Under the pieces are notes generated by a model, which searched no databases, was not told the DNA's origin, and worked only from the letters and a program-made list of their open reading frames with translations. From JBDTMT01 sp033764095 (GTDB taxonomy: Bacteria > Desulfobacterota > Binatia > HRBIN30 > CADEER01), in contig JANRJF010000373.1 in NCBI GenBank assembly GCA_033764095.1, forward strand, positions 1-24,110: a DNA stretch of 24,110 nt, read 5' to 3'. Positions 1 to 9,729 of this stretch are shown here, piece by piece; the first letter of the stretch is position 1, and each line of letters begins with the position of its first letter. The position numbers and the translations under genes are program-made.

Positions 1-1
1 G

Positions 2-1804
2 CCGCGCCCGCCGCGCCCGGCAGCGCTCGCCGCGGCACCGCCGCTGCCGTGGACGGCGCACCTGTTGCCGATCGCCGCGATCGCGCTGCTGGCGGTGGTG
101 CTCTACACGCCGGCGCTCGACGGGCCGTTCGTCTACGACGACCCCAACGCGATCACGCAGAGCACGCTGATCCGCTCGCTGACGCCGCTGGTCAAGTTCG
201 TCAACCTGAGCACCCGGCCGCTGACCGATTTCTCCTTCGCGCTCGACTACGCCGTCGGGGCCTACACGCCGCGCTCGTACCACGTCACCAGCATCGCGCT
301 GCATGCGATCAACGCCGTGCTGCTCTACCTGCTGGCGCTCGTCACCCTCGGCCTGCCGTCGCTGGCGGCGCGCTACGGCGCGGCACGACAGGGCATCGCG
401 GTCGCCGCCGCGGCGCTGTTCGCCGCGCATCCGCTCGCCAGCGAGAGCGTCGCCTACGTCTCCAGCCGCAGCGAGGTGCTGTCCTCGACCTTCTACCTGA
501 CCGCCGTGCTCAGCTTCGCCATCGCCGCGACCACCGGCGCGCGCCCGGCGGTCGCCGGCATCTTCTTCGCCACCGGCATCAGCGGCCTGTGCAAGGAGAG
601 CGCCGCATCGATCCCGCTGGCGCTCATCCTCTACGACACCCTCTTCCTCGCCGGCAGCGAGCGGCGGCGGCGGCCGCTGCACTGGCGGCTGATCGGCGTC
701 TCGACGCTGCCGATCCTGATCGGCGCGACGCTGTTCGCCGGTCGCGCCCTGCTGCGCCCCTCCGGCCTCGGCTCGTACGCGGCCACCGCCGGCCTCGGCT
801 TCGACCGCTTCACCTGGTGGCAGTACCTCTTCACCCAGTTCGGCGTCATCGTCGATTACCTGCGGCTCACCGTGCTGCCGGTCGGACAGACCTTCGACTA
901 CGACACGCGGCTGGCCGATTCGCTGTTCGCGCCCGAGGTGCTGCTGCCGCTGCTCGTGCTCGTCGGCCTGGTCATCTGCGCCTGGCGCTGGCGCCGCGGC
1001 TATCCGCTGTTCGCCTTCGCCGTCGGCTGGACGCTGCTCATCCTGGCGCCGACCTCCTCGGTGATGCCGATCGCCGACCTGATGGTCGAGCGCCGCATGT
1101 ACCTGGCGCTCGCCGGCCTCATGCTGTTCGCCGCCGGCGGCCTGTGGGACCTCGCCGGGCTGGCGCTGGCCGAGCGCGCCCGCCAGCTCGGGTACACCGC
1201 CTTGATCGCGCTGCTGGTCGCCGCCGCGTCCGTGCTCACCTGGCAGCGCGCAACGCTGTGGGGCGACGCCATCGCGCTGCACGAGGACGGCGTCGCCAAG
1301 GCGCCGGGCAATCCGCGCACCCGCCTCAACCTCGGCGTCACCTACCTGAACCTCGGCAAGGTGGACCAGGCGCTGGCCTCGCTGCAGACCGCCAAGCAGC
1401 TGTTCGACAAGGGCGAGTCGGTCCACGCCTTCCCGCGCATCGGCGCCTTCATCCACTACAACCTCGGCGCCGTGCTGTTCACGCGCAAGCAGTACGACGC
1501 CGCCGAGCCGCAGCTGCGTCGCTCGCTGGAGCTCGGCGGCCAGTACCTGGCGCTGCGCCCGATGGGCAACTACCTGCTCGCCAAGATCGCGCTGGCGCGC
1601 GGCGACACCAAGGCGGCGGTGACCCGCCTCGAGGAGGCGGTGAAGTACCAGGACTCGCCCGAGTGGCGCGTCGATCTGGCCAACGCCTACGTGCAGGTCA
1701 ACGACCGCAACCGCGCGATCATGACCCTGCAGAACGGCCTGCGCCGCTTCCCCGACAACCCCAAGCTCACCGCGGCGCTGCAACGGATCCAGGCGGCCAA
1801 GTAG
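2..1804 (+). CDS. TMTC-like membrane glycosyltransferase with C-terminal TPR repeats (5' end outside window)
   Basis: This is a polytopic membrane protein resembling the bacterial relatives of TMTC O-mannosyltransferases (GT-C fold plus TPRs), which transfer sugar from a lipid carrier on the outer face of the membrane. The frame is open from base 2 with no start codon that needs to be used, so the gene probably begins upstream; the first possible internal start is a TTG at 65. Numbering from that TTG, an early YDDPNAI stretch gives the acidic pair typical of GT-C enzymes. RPLTDFSFALDY, a histidine before an alanine-rich helix, HPLASESVAYVSSRSE and CKES match TMTC loop signatures. About ten hydrophobic helices follow to residue 395, then roughly 170 residues of helical TPR-like repeats (for example RTRLNLGVTYLNLGKVDQAL). 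A small transporter gene follows after 10 nt, suggesting an operon. The family is fairly clear; the substrate is unknown. Confidence 0.8.
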   Translation, partial: PRPPRPAALAAAPPLPWTAHLLPIAAIALLAVVLYTPALDGPFVYDDPNAITQSTLIRSLTPLVKFVNLSTRPLTDFSFALDYAVGAYTPRSYHVTSIALHAINAVLLYLLALVTLGLPSLAARYGAARQGIAVAAAALFAAHPLASESVAYVSSRSEVLSSTFYLTAVLSFAIAATTGARPAVAGIFFATGISGLCKESAASIPLALILYDTLFLAGSERRRRPLHWRLIGVSTLPILIGATLFAGRALLRPSGLGSYAATAGLGFDRFTWWQYLFTQFGVIVDYLRLTVLPVGQTFDYDTRLADSLFAPEVLLPLLVLVGLVICAWRWRRGYPLFAFAVGWTLLILAPTSSVMPIADLMVERRMYLALAGLMLFAAGGLWDLAGLALAERARQLGYTALIALLVAAASVLTWQRATLWGDAIALHEDGVAKAPGNPRTRLNLGVTYLNLGKVDQALASLQTAKQLFDKGESVHAFPRIGAFIHYNLGAVLFTRKQYDAAEPQLRRSLELGGQYLALRPMGNYLLAKIALARGDTKAAVTRLEEAVKYQDSPEWRVDLANAYVQVNDRNRAIMTLQNGLRRFPDNPKLTAALQRIQAAK

Positions 1805-1814
1805 GCGGCCCCGC

Positions 1815-2156
1815 ATGAACGGCACCCGCACGCTCGCCATCCTGGTCACCGTCGGCTTCAGCTGCCTCGGCGTGCTGGGCGACTACTTCCTCAAGCTGGC
1901 GAGCGACAGCGAGCAGCCGCTGCGCTCGCGCTGGTTCTTCATCGGCTTCGCCGTCTACGCCTCGACCGCGTTCGGCTGGGTGTTCGTCATGCGCCACCTC
2001 AAGCTGGCGACCATCAGCGTCGTCTACTCGGTGTCGATGATCCTGTTGCTGACCGGCATCGGCGTCGTCTTCTTCCAGGAGCGGCTGAGCCCGCCAGAGG
2101 TCGCCGGGCTGCTGATGGCGGTCGCCTCGCTGGTCCTGCTGGTGCGCTTCGCCTGA
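1815..2156 (+). CDS. small four-helix DMT/SMR-type transporter (EamA or ArnE/ArnF-like)
   Basis: The product is a 113-residue protein made almost entirely of four hydrophobic helices, the size and layout of the small multidrug resistance/DMT superfamily. The first helix carries LGDYFLKLAS (Asp23, Lys27), and the last two helices are linked by FFQERLSPPEVAGLLM, a loop typical of EamA-type half-transporters. The conserved Glu14 of EmrE is not evident, so drug export is not supported. It sits 10 nt after a membrane glycosyltransferase and 22 nt before another membrane protein. I infer, without proof, a role in flipping or supplying a lipid-linked sugar, as ArnE/ArnF do for aminoarabinose. The ATG at 1815 is the only reasonable start; no strong Shine-Dalgarno sequence precedes it, so translation may be coupled to the upstream gene. 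Confidence 0.75.
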   Translation: MNGTRTLAILVTVGFSCLGVLGDYFLKLASDSEQPLRSRWFFIGFAVYASTAFGWVFVMRHLKLATISVVYSVSMILLLTGIGVVFFQERLSPPEVAGLLMAVASLVLLVRFA

Positions 2157-2178
2157 GCGCGCCGCCGAAGGAGTGCCG

Positions 2179-2622
2179 ATGACTGGCCTGTTGTTCGCCT
2201 GCGGTGGATTCCTCGCCGCGGTGCTGTGGTTCGATCTGATGTTCGACGTCCAGGTGCGACCGTACTCCAGCGGCGACCTGCCGGAGCCGGTGCTCGCCTC
2301 GATCGCCGGCTACTACCGGCGCGTCACCACCGACGCGGCGCCGATGACCTACGCCGTCGCGCTGGTGATGGTGCTCGGCCTGGTGTGTCTGCTGGCGCAG
2401 CTGATCGACGGCGCCGTGTCGCGCTGGATCAGCCTGCTGTCGCTGCTGCTGGTCGGCGGCGCGGTCGGCCTCGCCGCGCGCGTCGTGCCCAACGCCATCC
2501 GCCTCGGCAGCCGCCGCGATCCGATCGCCGAGCAGAGCAGCCTGGCGCGCCGCATCTACCGCGACCACGTGCGCTGCCTCGTCGCCATCGGCGTCTTCCT
2601 TCTATTGCAGCTCGCGGCGTGA
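2179..2622 (+). CDS. small integral membrane protein, family not recognised
   Basis: The product is 147 residues long. The ATG at 2179 is preferred over a GTG at 2173 because a strong GAAGGAG ribosome site at 2167-2173 lies five bases before the ATG and would overlap the GTG. Three or four hydrophobic segments are visible: residues 1-18, about 60-76 (AVALVMVLGLVCLLAQL), about 83-102, and the C-terminal end. A charged loop (NAIRLGSRRDPIAEQ) sits between the last two. The topology resembles small four-helix families such as DUF1772, but I see no diagnostic motif and assign no function. It closes a three-gene forward run with the TMTC-like and small transporter genes. It ends 41 nt before the convergent FkbM gene. 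Confidence 0.7.
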   Translation: MTGLLFACGGFLAAVLWFDLMFDVQVRPYSSGDLPEPVLASIAGYYRRVTTDAAPMTYAVALVMVLGLVCLLAQLIDGAVSRWISLLSLLLVGGAVGLAARVVPNAIRLGSRRDPIAEQSSLARRIYRDHVRCLVAIGVFLLLQLAA

Positions 2623-2663
2623 ACGCGGGGGCTTGCTCGAACAAAGGCGCCCGAAGACGCGCC

Positions 2664-3461
2664 TCAGCGCGCGAACAGCACCATCAGGCGGCGCTGCGCG
2701 CTCGCCATCCCCCACGCGACGGTCGGGTGCACCGGTTCGGCGCTGCCGTCGCGGCGCAGCACGTGCGGGCGCAGCCCGAGCTCGGCGAGCGGCTCGAACA
2801 GCGCGTCGGCGGCGGCGCCGCTGCGCTCCAGCAGCGCCGGGGCGACGGTACAGAGCAGGCGCAGCTCGGCATGTTGCGCCAGCGTGCGGCGCAGGCCGCG
2901 CAACGCCAGCACCTCGGCACCCTGCACCGCCAGCTTCACCAGGTCGACGCGCGGCCAGTCGGCGAGCAGCTCGTCGAGGCAGACGGCGCGCACGGTGACG
3001 CGCAGGCGGTCGGCGGCGGCGGAGACGATGCGGTGGTCGGCGCGGTCGGTGGCGGAGCGGTGCAGTGTCGTCCAGCCGGTGTAGTCGGCGGCGGCGAGCA
3101 GGCGGGCATCGACCTGCGGCAGGCGCCAGCGCGGCGCGGCGCGGGTCAGCAGATCGAAGTTGTGCGCGTCGGGCTCCAGCGCCAGCACCCGGCCGCGCGC
3201 GCCGACCGCATGCGCCAGCGCCAGCGTGTAGGCGCCGAGATGGGCGCCGACGTCCACCGTCGCCATCCCCGCCTGCACGGCGCGCCCGATCCAGCGCCGC
3301 GCCCCGAGATCGCGCTGGCCGAGCCGCCAGGCCCAGGCGCGCGCGTAGTCGCCGAGCGTGTCGGGATAGAGCCAGCCGCCGGAGACGTGCACCGCGCGCA
3401 GCCCGATCTCCCGCGCCGCGGCGCGCGCGAGCCACGCGCCCTGCGGCCCCCCGATGCGCAT
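2664..3461 (-). CDS. FkbM-family SAM-dependent methyltransferase
   Basis: This is a 265-residue class I methyltransferase of the FkbM type, a family that O-methylates sugars and other small molecules and is common in glycan and natural-product clusters. Motif I is VDVGAHLGAY (residues 69-78), and the acidic ribose-binding residue is Glu96 in LALEPDAHNFDLL. The family signature near residues 172-190 reads VDLVKLAVQGAEVLALRGL. In most relatives the VQGAE part is preceded by Asp (DVEGAE/DVQGAE), but here it is Ala178, so activity may be altered. The ATG at 3461 starts the protein at a natural N-terminus; no clear ribosome site is visible. The gene faces the preceding membrane genes tail to tail and diverges from the YfhO-like gene. 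Other long frames overlap it on both strands, but only this one encodes a recognisable fold. Confidence 0.85.
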   Translation of the reverse strand: MRIGGPQGAWLARAAAREIGLRAVHVSGGWLYPDTLGDYARAWAWRLGQRDLGARRWIGRAVQAGMATVDVGAHLGAYTLALAHAVGARGRVLALEPDAHNFDLLTRAAPRWRLPQVDARLLAAADYTGWTTLHRSATDRADHRIVSAAADRLRVTVRAVCLDELLADWPRVDLVKLAVQGAEVLALRGLRRTLAQHAELRLLCTVAPALLERSGAAADALFEPLAELGLRPHVLRRDGSAEPVHPTVAWGMASAQRRLMVLFAR

Positions 3462-3840
3462 CGGCGTCGGTTATCCGAGCGCCACGGCGCCGTCCAGTCC
3501 ACCGCGATCGAGACGCCACGACCTCACCTTGATGCGACAAGAGGCGTCACCACAGAGGCACAGAGGGCACAGAGAGGACAGTTCCTGCGAATCCGCCGCG
3601 TCGTTCACAAACCCCTTGATTGGCTTTCCCAGAAGTCACCTTCCCTCGCGTGAGCGGGGGAACATGAGGATGGGGGCCGAAATGAGTCGTTCGGCATATC
3701 CCGGCGATTGCGCTGCATGCATGGCCCGCATGCAGAACTGCCGCAGTTTCTCTGCGACTCTGTGCCTCTGTTGGTGAATTCTTTTTTGTCTGAGCTGTGA
3801 CGCTTGACGCCCGAACGGCGGGCGTACGAAGAGTCGCGCC
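3462..3840. other. intergenic region of 379 nt made largely of nested repeats
   Basis: No gene is supported here. The stretch contains a pair of inverted CACAGAGG-type octamer arms (about 3547-3575 and 3750-3777). Between them lie a hairpin of the TTCCCTCGC/GCGGGGGAA kind (3641-3662) and a perfect 8-bp stem-loop CTGCATGC...GCATGCAG (3713-3735). One line of this segment (3661-3720) is 58% GC by hand count, below the roughly 70% of the genes on either side. Confidence 0.7.
3547..3777. repeat. CACAGAGG-octamer inverted repeat pair enclosing a short non-coding insert
   Basis: The left arm at about 3547-3575 reads TCACCACAGAGGCACAGAGG and continues with further CACAGAG units. The right arm at about 3750-3777 is its near-exact reverse complement, with one extra base and a few mismatches. 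The arms are built of degenerate 8-nt units. They enclose about 175 nt with two smaller stem-loops and no plausible gene. A 30-bp terminal inverted repeat around a short non-coding core resembles a miniature mobile element, but I could not identify a target-site duplication. Confidence 0.65.
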
Positions 3841-6102
3841 TTGGCGCCGGCGGACGACACGGGTGGGACGGACGCGCGCGCCACGCGCGCCGCGACGATC
3901 GGCGCCGTGGCGATCCTGCTGCTGGCGGCGGCGGCGTTGCTGCAGCGCCTCTACGAGAACAGCCAGGTCAAGGGCCCGACCAGCTACGACATCTACTCGT
4001 ACGCCTACCCGATGTTCCTGCAGGCGGCCGAAGCGCTGCGCCACGGCGGGCGCGGCCTGCTGTGGAACCCGTACCAGAGTTGTGGCGAGCCCTATCTCGG
4101 CATCGGCACCACCGGCCTGCTCTATCCGCCCTCGTGGCTGTTCCTCGTCCTGCCGCCGGAGATCGCGCTGTACGGCCTGTTGTTCTGCAACCTCGCCATC
4201 GGCGCGCTCGGCGCCTACGGCCTCGGCCGCGCGCTCGGCGCCGGTCCGCTCGCCGCACTGTGCGGCGGCCTGACCTTCGCGTTCTCCAACCAGGGCGCCG
4301 ACCTGATCACCTTCACGCCGATCGTCAGCGGGCCCTACGCCTGGATGTCGGTGGCGATGTGCTGCACCGAGCGCCTGCTGCGCGGCGCGCGGCTGGCGAC
4401 CGCGCTGGGCCTCGGCGCGGCGCTGGCGCTCTCCTTGTTGCCCGGTCATCCGCAGATGATCGTCTACCTCTACCAGCTCATCGCGCTGCGCGTCTGCTGG
4501 GAGCTGGTGGTGGCGCGCCCGCCGCACGCCGGGCGCCTGCTGGCGCTGTTCGGCGTGAGTCTCGGCAGCGCGCCGCTGTTCGCCGGCGCCCACCTGCTGC
4601 CGGCGCTCGAATCGATGCGGCAGTCGATTCGCAGCGGCAATCTCACCGTCGCCGAGATGACCGTGAGCGGGGTGACGCTCGGCGGCTTCCCGGCGCTGTT
4701 CTCGCGCCGCCAGGAGATCAACAACCCGATCCACCTGCTGCCCTCGCTGCTCGCGGTCGGCGCCCTGCTGACGCGCGGCGCGCGCCGCCCGATGTGGTTC
4801 TACCTGCTGGTCGGGCTGCTCTCGCTCGGCCTCGCGCTGGGCGAACACGCGCCGTTCTTCCCGCTCTATCGGCAGCTCCCGGCCGGCGCGCTGTTCCGCG
4901 ATCCCAACCGCTTCCTGTGGATCACCAGCCTGTGCCTGTCGGCGCTGGTCTCGATCGGCGCCGAGGCGTTGCTGCGTCTGCCCACCACGTCGTCCTGGCG
5001 GCGGCGCGGGCTCGGCGTCGCGCTGCCGGCGGCGGTGGCGGCGCTGCTGTGGAGCGGCTCGACGATCGGCTTCCTGCCGGGCGAGTGGGGGCTGGTGGTC
5101 GCGACGCTGGCGGCGCTGCTGCTGGCGGCGGGCGTGCCGCGCGCGACGACGCTCGCCGGCGCGGTGCTGGTGGGGGCGCTGGCGCTGAACCTGACCTGGT
5201 GGCGGCCGCCGACCTTCCGTCACCTGATCGACGGCGCGCAGCTCTACGCGCGGCGCTCGGTCTTCGAGCAGGTGGCGGCGCGGCGCACGCCGCAGGACCG
5301 CGTCTATCTGGTGCCGCGGCATCCCGATCACACCATGCAGCACAAGACCGGCGCGCTGTTCGGCGTGCCGACGGTGTTCGACTACGAATCGCAGACCTCG
5401 CGGCGCTGGGCGGAGTACTTCACCTACCTGCGCACCGGCCGCCCGATGACCACGATCAAGGACCTGATCTATCCCATCGGCGGCTACCTGCCGCCGGGGC
5501 TCAACCGCCCCCTGCTCGACCTCACCGCCAGCCGCTACCTGCTGGTCCATCCGGGCAGCGACACGGTGGCGCAGATCAGCGGCCCGCCCATGCCGCTCAT
5601 CCAGTTCGGCGAGGGCGCGCGTCTCTACGAGAACACCCAGGCGGTGCCGCGCGCCCGCTGGGTGCCGCGCGCCGAGGTCGTCGCGGAGCCGCAGGCGCTG
5701 CTCGACCGCCTGGCGAGCGGCACGGTCGATCCGTCCACCACCGTCCTGCTCGAGGCGCCGCCGCCGTCCGGCGATCTCGGAACGTCCGCCGCCGCCGGCG
5801 GCGCGGTGCGCTTCACCCGCGACGATCCGGAGGACGTCGAGCTCGACGTCAGCGCGCCCGCCGCCGGCTTCGTCGTGCTCAGCGACCAGGATTTCCCCGG
5901 CTGGCGCGCCACCGTGAACGGCGACGCGGCGCCCATCCTGCGCGCCAACCACGTCTTCCGCGCCGTGCCGGTGCCGGCCGGCCATTCCACCGTCGCCTTC
6001 CGCTTCCGCCCGCGCAGCGTGCTGGCTGGCTTCGCGCTGTCGGCCGCCGCGCTGATCGGCGCCCTCTTGCTGCTGTGGGTCGGACGGGCGCGGCACTGGT
6101 GA
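3841..6102 (+). CDS. YfhO-family membrane protein (GT-C-type glycosyltransferase candidate)
   Basis: The product is 753 residues with about a dozen hydrophobic helices and a C-terminal beta-rich extracytoplasmic domain, the layout of YfhO-like proteins, some of which attach sugars to teichoic acids or lipids. After TM1 comes a loop with Asp50 (TSYDIYSYAYP) and WNPYQSCGEPYLG (residues 75-87), matching the first extracytoplasmic loop of the family. LFRDPNRFLWI (351-361) matches a second conserved loop. The last 150 residues include DQDFPGWRATVNG, typical of the terminal YfhO beta domain. TTG at 3841 is the only usual start between an in-frame stop at 3805 and the first helix. A weak GAAGAG (3828-3833) lies seven bases upstream. 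It is followed after 52 nt by the GT2-methyltransferase gene, which has its own promoter-like sequence. Confidence 0.8.
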   Translation: MAPADDTGGTDARATRAATIGAVAILLLAAAALLQRLYENSQVKGPTSYDIYSYAYPMFLQAAEALRHGGRGLLWNPYQSCGEPYLGIGTTGLLYPPSWLFLVLPPEIALYGLLFCNLAIGALGAYGLGRALGAGPLAALCGGLTFAFSNQGADLITFTPIVSGPYAWMSVAMCCTERLLRGARLATALGLGAALALSLLPGHPQMIVYLYQLIALRVCWELVVARPPHAGRLLALFGVSLGSAPLFAGAHLLPALESMRQSIRSGNLTVAEMTVSGVTLGGFPALFSRRQEINNPIHLLPSLLAVGALLTRGARRPMWFYLLVGLLSLGLALGEHAPFFPLYRQLPAGALFRDPNRFLWITSLCLSALVSIGAEALLRLPTTSSWRRRGLGVALPAAVAALLWSGSTIGFLPGEWGLVVATLAALLLAAGVPRATTLAGAVLVGALALNLTWWRPPTFRHLIDGAQLYARRSVFEQVAARRTPQDRVYLVPRHPDHTMQHKTGALFGVPTVFDYESQTSRRWAEYFTYLRTGRPMTTIKDLIYPIGGYLPPGLNRPLLDLTASRYLLVHPGSDTVAQISGPPMPLIQFGEGARLYENTQAVPRARWVPRAEVVAEPQALLDRLASGTVDPSTTVLLEAPPPSGDLGTSAAAGGAVRFTRDDPEDVELDVSAPAAGFVVLSDQDFPGWRATVNGDAAPILRANHVFRAVPVPAGHSTVAFRFRPRSVLAGFALSAAALIGALLLLWVGRARHW

Positions 6103-6115
6103 CGCGCCTCGGCGC

Positions 6116-6143
6116 TTGCCCCTCCACGCCCACCCGCTACACT
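6116..6143 (+). promoter_or_regulatory. candidate housekeeping promoter with a very short leader
   Basis: A TTGCCC at 6116-6121 and a TACACT at 6138-6143 are separated by 16 nt, close to a sigma-70 -35/-10 pair. The expected transcript start near 6150 is about five bases before the ATG at 6155. The mRNA would therefore be leaderless or nearly so, which agrees with the absence of any Shine-Dalgarno sequence. Confidence 0.5.
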
Positions 6144-6154
6144 GCCGCCCCCGA

Positions 6155-7648
6155 ATGCGTCGCGACCTGACTCTCTCCGTCCTGGTGCCGGTCTACAACG
6201 AGCGGCTGACGCTGCGCACGCTGGTCGACCGCGTGCGCGCCGTGCCGATCCGCAAGGAGATCATCCTGGTCGACGACGCTTCGACCGACGGCACCAGCGA
6301 GGTGGTGCGCGCGCTCGGCGCCGTGGGCGCCGACGACCCCGACAACCGCATCGTCGTCGTCTTCCACCCGGGCAACGCCGGCAAGGGCGCCGCCATCCGC
6401 ACCGCCATGCAGCACGTGCACGGCGACGTGGCGCTGATCCAGGACGCCGACCTGGAGTACGACCCGGCCGAGTATCCGTCGCTGATCCAACCGATCCTCG
6501 ACGGCCACGCCGACGTCGTCTACGGCTCGCGCTTCCTCGGCGGCCCGCACCGCGTGCTGTTCTTCTACCACTCGATCGGCAACGGCTTTCTCACCCTGCT
6601 GTCGAACCTGTTCACCGACCTGAACCTCACCGACATGGAGACCTGCTACAAGGTCTTCCGCGCCGACGTGCTGCAGCGCCTGCACCTGACCTCGAACCGC
6701 TTCGGCATCGAGCCGGAGATCACCGCCAAGGTCGCGCGCCTCGGCTGCCGCATCTACGAGGTGCCGGTCAGCTACCACGGCCGCGAGTACTGGGAGGGCA
6801 AGAAGATCGGCTGGAAGGACGGCGTCGCGGCGATCTGGACGATCGTCCGCCACGGCCTGTTCGACGATCCGGCGCACGACGACCCGGGGTACACGACGCT
6901 GCGCCGCATGCGCCCGGCGCGCCGCTACCACGAGTGGGTGTGGAGCCAGTTCGCACCGTACGTCGGCGACCGCGTGCTGGAGCTCGACGGCGGCGTCGGC
7001 AGCTTCACCGACTTCCTGCGCAACCGCGGCCGCGTCGTCGTCACCGAGCACAATCCGCAGTACCTGGCGCTGCTGCGCAGCCGCTTCCGCCATCACCCGA
7101 ACGTCGCCGTGCACGACGTCGACTGGCGGCAGCCGACGCTCGGCGCGCTGCAGGACGAGCGCTTCGACACCATCATCTGCCGCAACGTGCTGGAGCGCCT
7201 GGCACACGACGACGACGCGTTGGCGACGCTGCGCGGCCTGCTGGCGCCGGGCGGCCACCTGCTGCTGCAGGCGCCGGCGATGCCCGGACTGTACGGCGAG
7301 GTCGATCGCACCCTCGGCCACCAGCGCCGCTACGCGCGCGAGGCGCTCACCGCACAGCTCGCGGCGCACGGCCTGGTGGCGCAGGAGGCGCGCTACGTGA
7401 ACCTCCCCGGGGCGCTCGCCTGGTACGTCTACGCCAAGCTGCTCGGCCGCAGCCGCGCCCCCAGCCTGCAATCGCGGCTCAACAGCCTGCTGGTGCCGTG
7501 GCTGAAGCTCGAGCGGCGCTTCGCGCCGGCGCGCGGGACGTCGTTGCTGGTGGTCGCCCGCGCGCCAGCCGACCTAACACAACGACACGACGACACGACG
7601 ACACAACGAGAGCTGCATCAGCAGCTCACGGCTTCCGATCTGCATTGA
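6155..7648 (+). CDS. bifunctional GT2 glycosyltransferase / class I SAM methyltransferase
   Basis: The product is 497 residues. The N-terminal half is a GT2 enzyme of the polyprenyl-phosphate mannose/glucose synthase kind: VPVYNE (11-16), DDASTDGT (40-47), the GNAGKGAA loop, and the metal-binding DAD at 97-99 in QDADLEYDP. From about residue 255 there is a methyltransferase with motif I VLELDGGVGSF (near 274) and a NVLERLAHDDDAL post-core stretch like the methyltransferase-11/12 families. Such fusions are known in bacteria. A likely role is making a lipid-linked sugar for the neighbouring TMTC- and YfhO-like membrane transferases and methylating a related product; that is inference. I start at the ATG at 6155 rather than the TTG at 6116, because the GT2 strand begins directly after it. 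The last 25 or so residues are translated from a repeat arm and are probably not functional. Confidence 0.85.
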   Translation: MRRDLTLSVLVPVYNERLTLRTLVDRVRAVPIRKEIILVDDASTDGTSEVVRALGAVGADDPDNRIVVVFHPGNAGKGAAIRTAMQHVHGDVALIQDADLEYDPAEYPSLIQPILDGHADVVYGSRFLGGPHRVLFFYHSIGNGFLTLLSNLFTDLNLTDMETCYKVFRADVLQRLHLTSNRFGIEPEITAKVARLGCRIYEVPVSYHGREYWEGKKIGWKDGVAAIWTIVRHGLFDDPAHDDPGYTTLRRMRPARRYHEWVWSQFAPYVGDRVLELDGGVGSFTDFLRNRGRVVVTEHNPQYLALLRSRFRHHPNVAVHDVDWRQPTLGALQDERFDTIICRNVLERLAHDDDALATLRGLLAPGGHLLLQAPAMPGLYGEVDRTLGHQRRYAREALTAQLAAHGLVAQEARYVNLPGALAWYVYAKLLGRSRAPSLQSRLNSLLVPWLKLERRFAPARGTSLLVVARAPADLTQRHDDTTTQRELHQQLTASDLH

Positions 7649-7680
7649 CCGCGCGCTGCCGTAGTGGCGTGGTGACGGCG
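7574..7680. repeat. degenerate CACAACGA-octamer inverted repeat
   Basis: The left part (about 7574-7608) is a run of CGACACGA/CACAACGA units inside the end of the GT2-methyltransferase reading frame, encoding the odd tail RHDDTTTQR. The right part (about 7657-7678, CTGCCGTAGTGGCGTGGTGA) is a worn reverse complement of the same unit type. The element lies where two genes converge. Confidence 0.55.
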
Positions 7681-7684
7681 CGCC

Positions 7685-9607
<1,923 letters not shown>

Positions 9608-9635
9608 GCGGCTGCGTACCAAGTAGCAGAGACTT

Positions 9636-9698
9636 TTTCACCACAACGACACAAAGACACAACGCGTGCCGTTGTGACGTGGTGTCGTTGTGGTGAAA
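9636..9698. repeat. CACAACGA-octamer inverted repeat in the divergent promoter gap
   Basis: A 17-bp perfect outer stem pairs TTTCACCACAACGACAC (9636-9652) with its reverse complement at 9682-9698. The inner 12 bases pair at nine positions (9653-9664 with 9670-9681). The arms consist of CACAACGA/CACAAAGA octamers. It fills most of the gap between the GAF-PAS regulator and the dehydrogenase, leaving about 30 nt on each side, so promoters for both genes must lie within or right beside it. Confidence 0.8.
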
Positions 9699-9729
9699 CG
9701 GGCGAGCACCGCCCCGCATCGCACCCGCC

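Noticed and set aside
1815..2156. Multidrug exporter emrE
   Set aside because: Size and helices fit, but the essential membrane Glu of EmrE is not evident and the neighbours are glycosyltransferases.
2602..3540. Alternative 312-codon reverse frame overlapping the FkbM gene
   Set aside because: It overlaps the FkbM gene in another frame on the same strand and gives only Arg/Ala-rich sequence. The FkbM frame has all family motifs.
3547..6096. Very long reverse-strand open frame (849 codons) opposite the YfhO-like gene
   Set aside because: Its translation is Arg/Gln/Ala-rich low complexity with no recognisable domain, while the forward frame encodes a coherent membrane protein. Long antisense frames are expected at this GC content.
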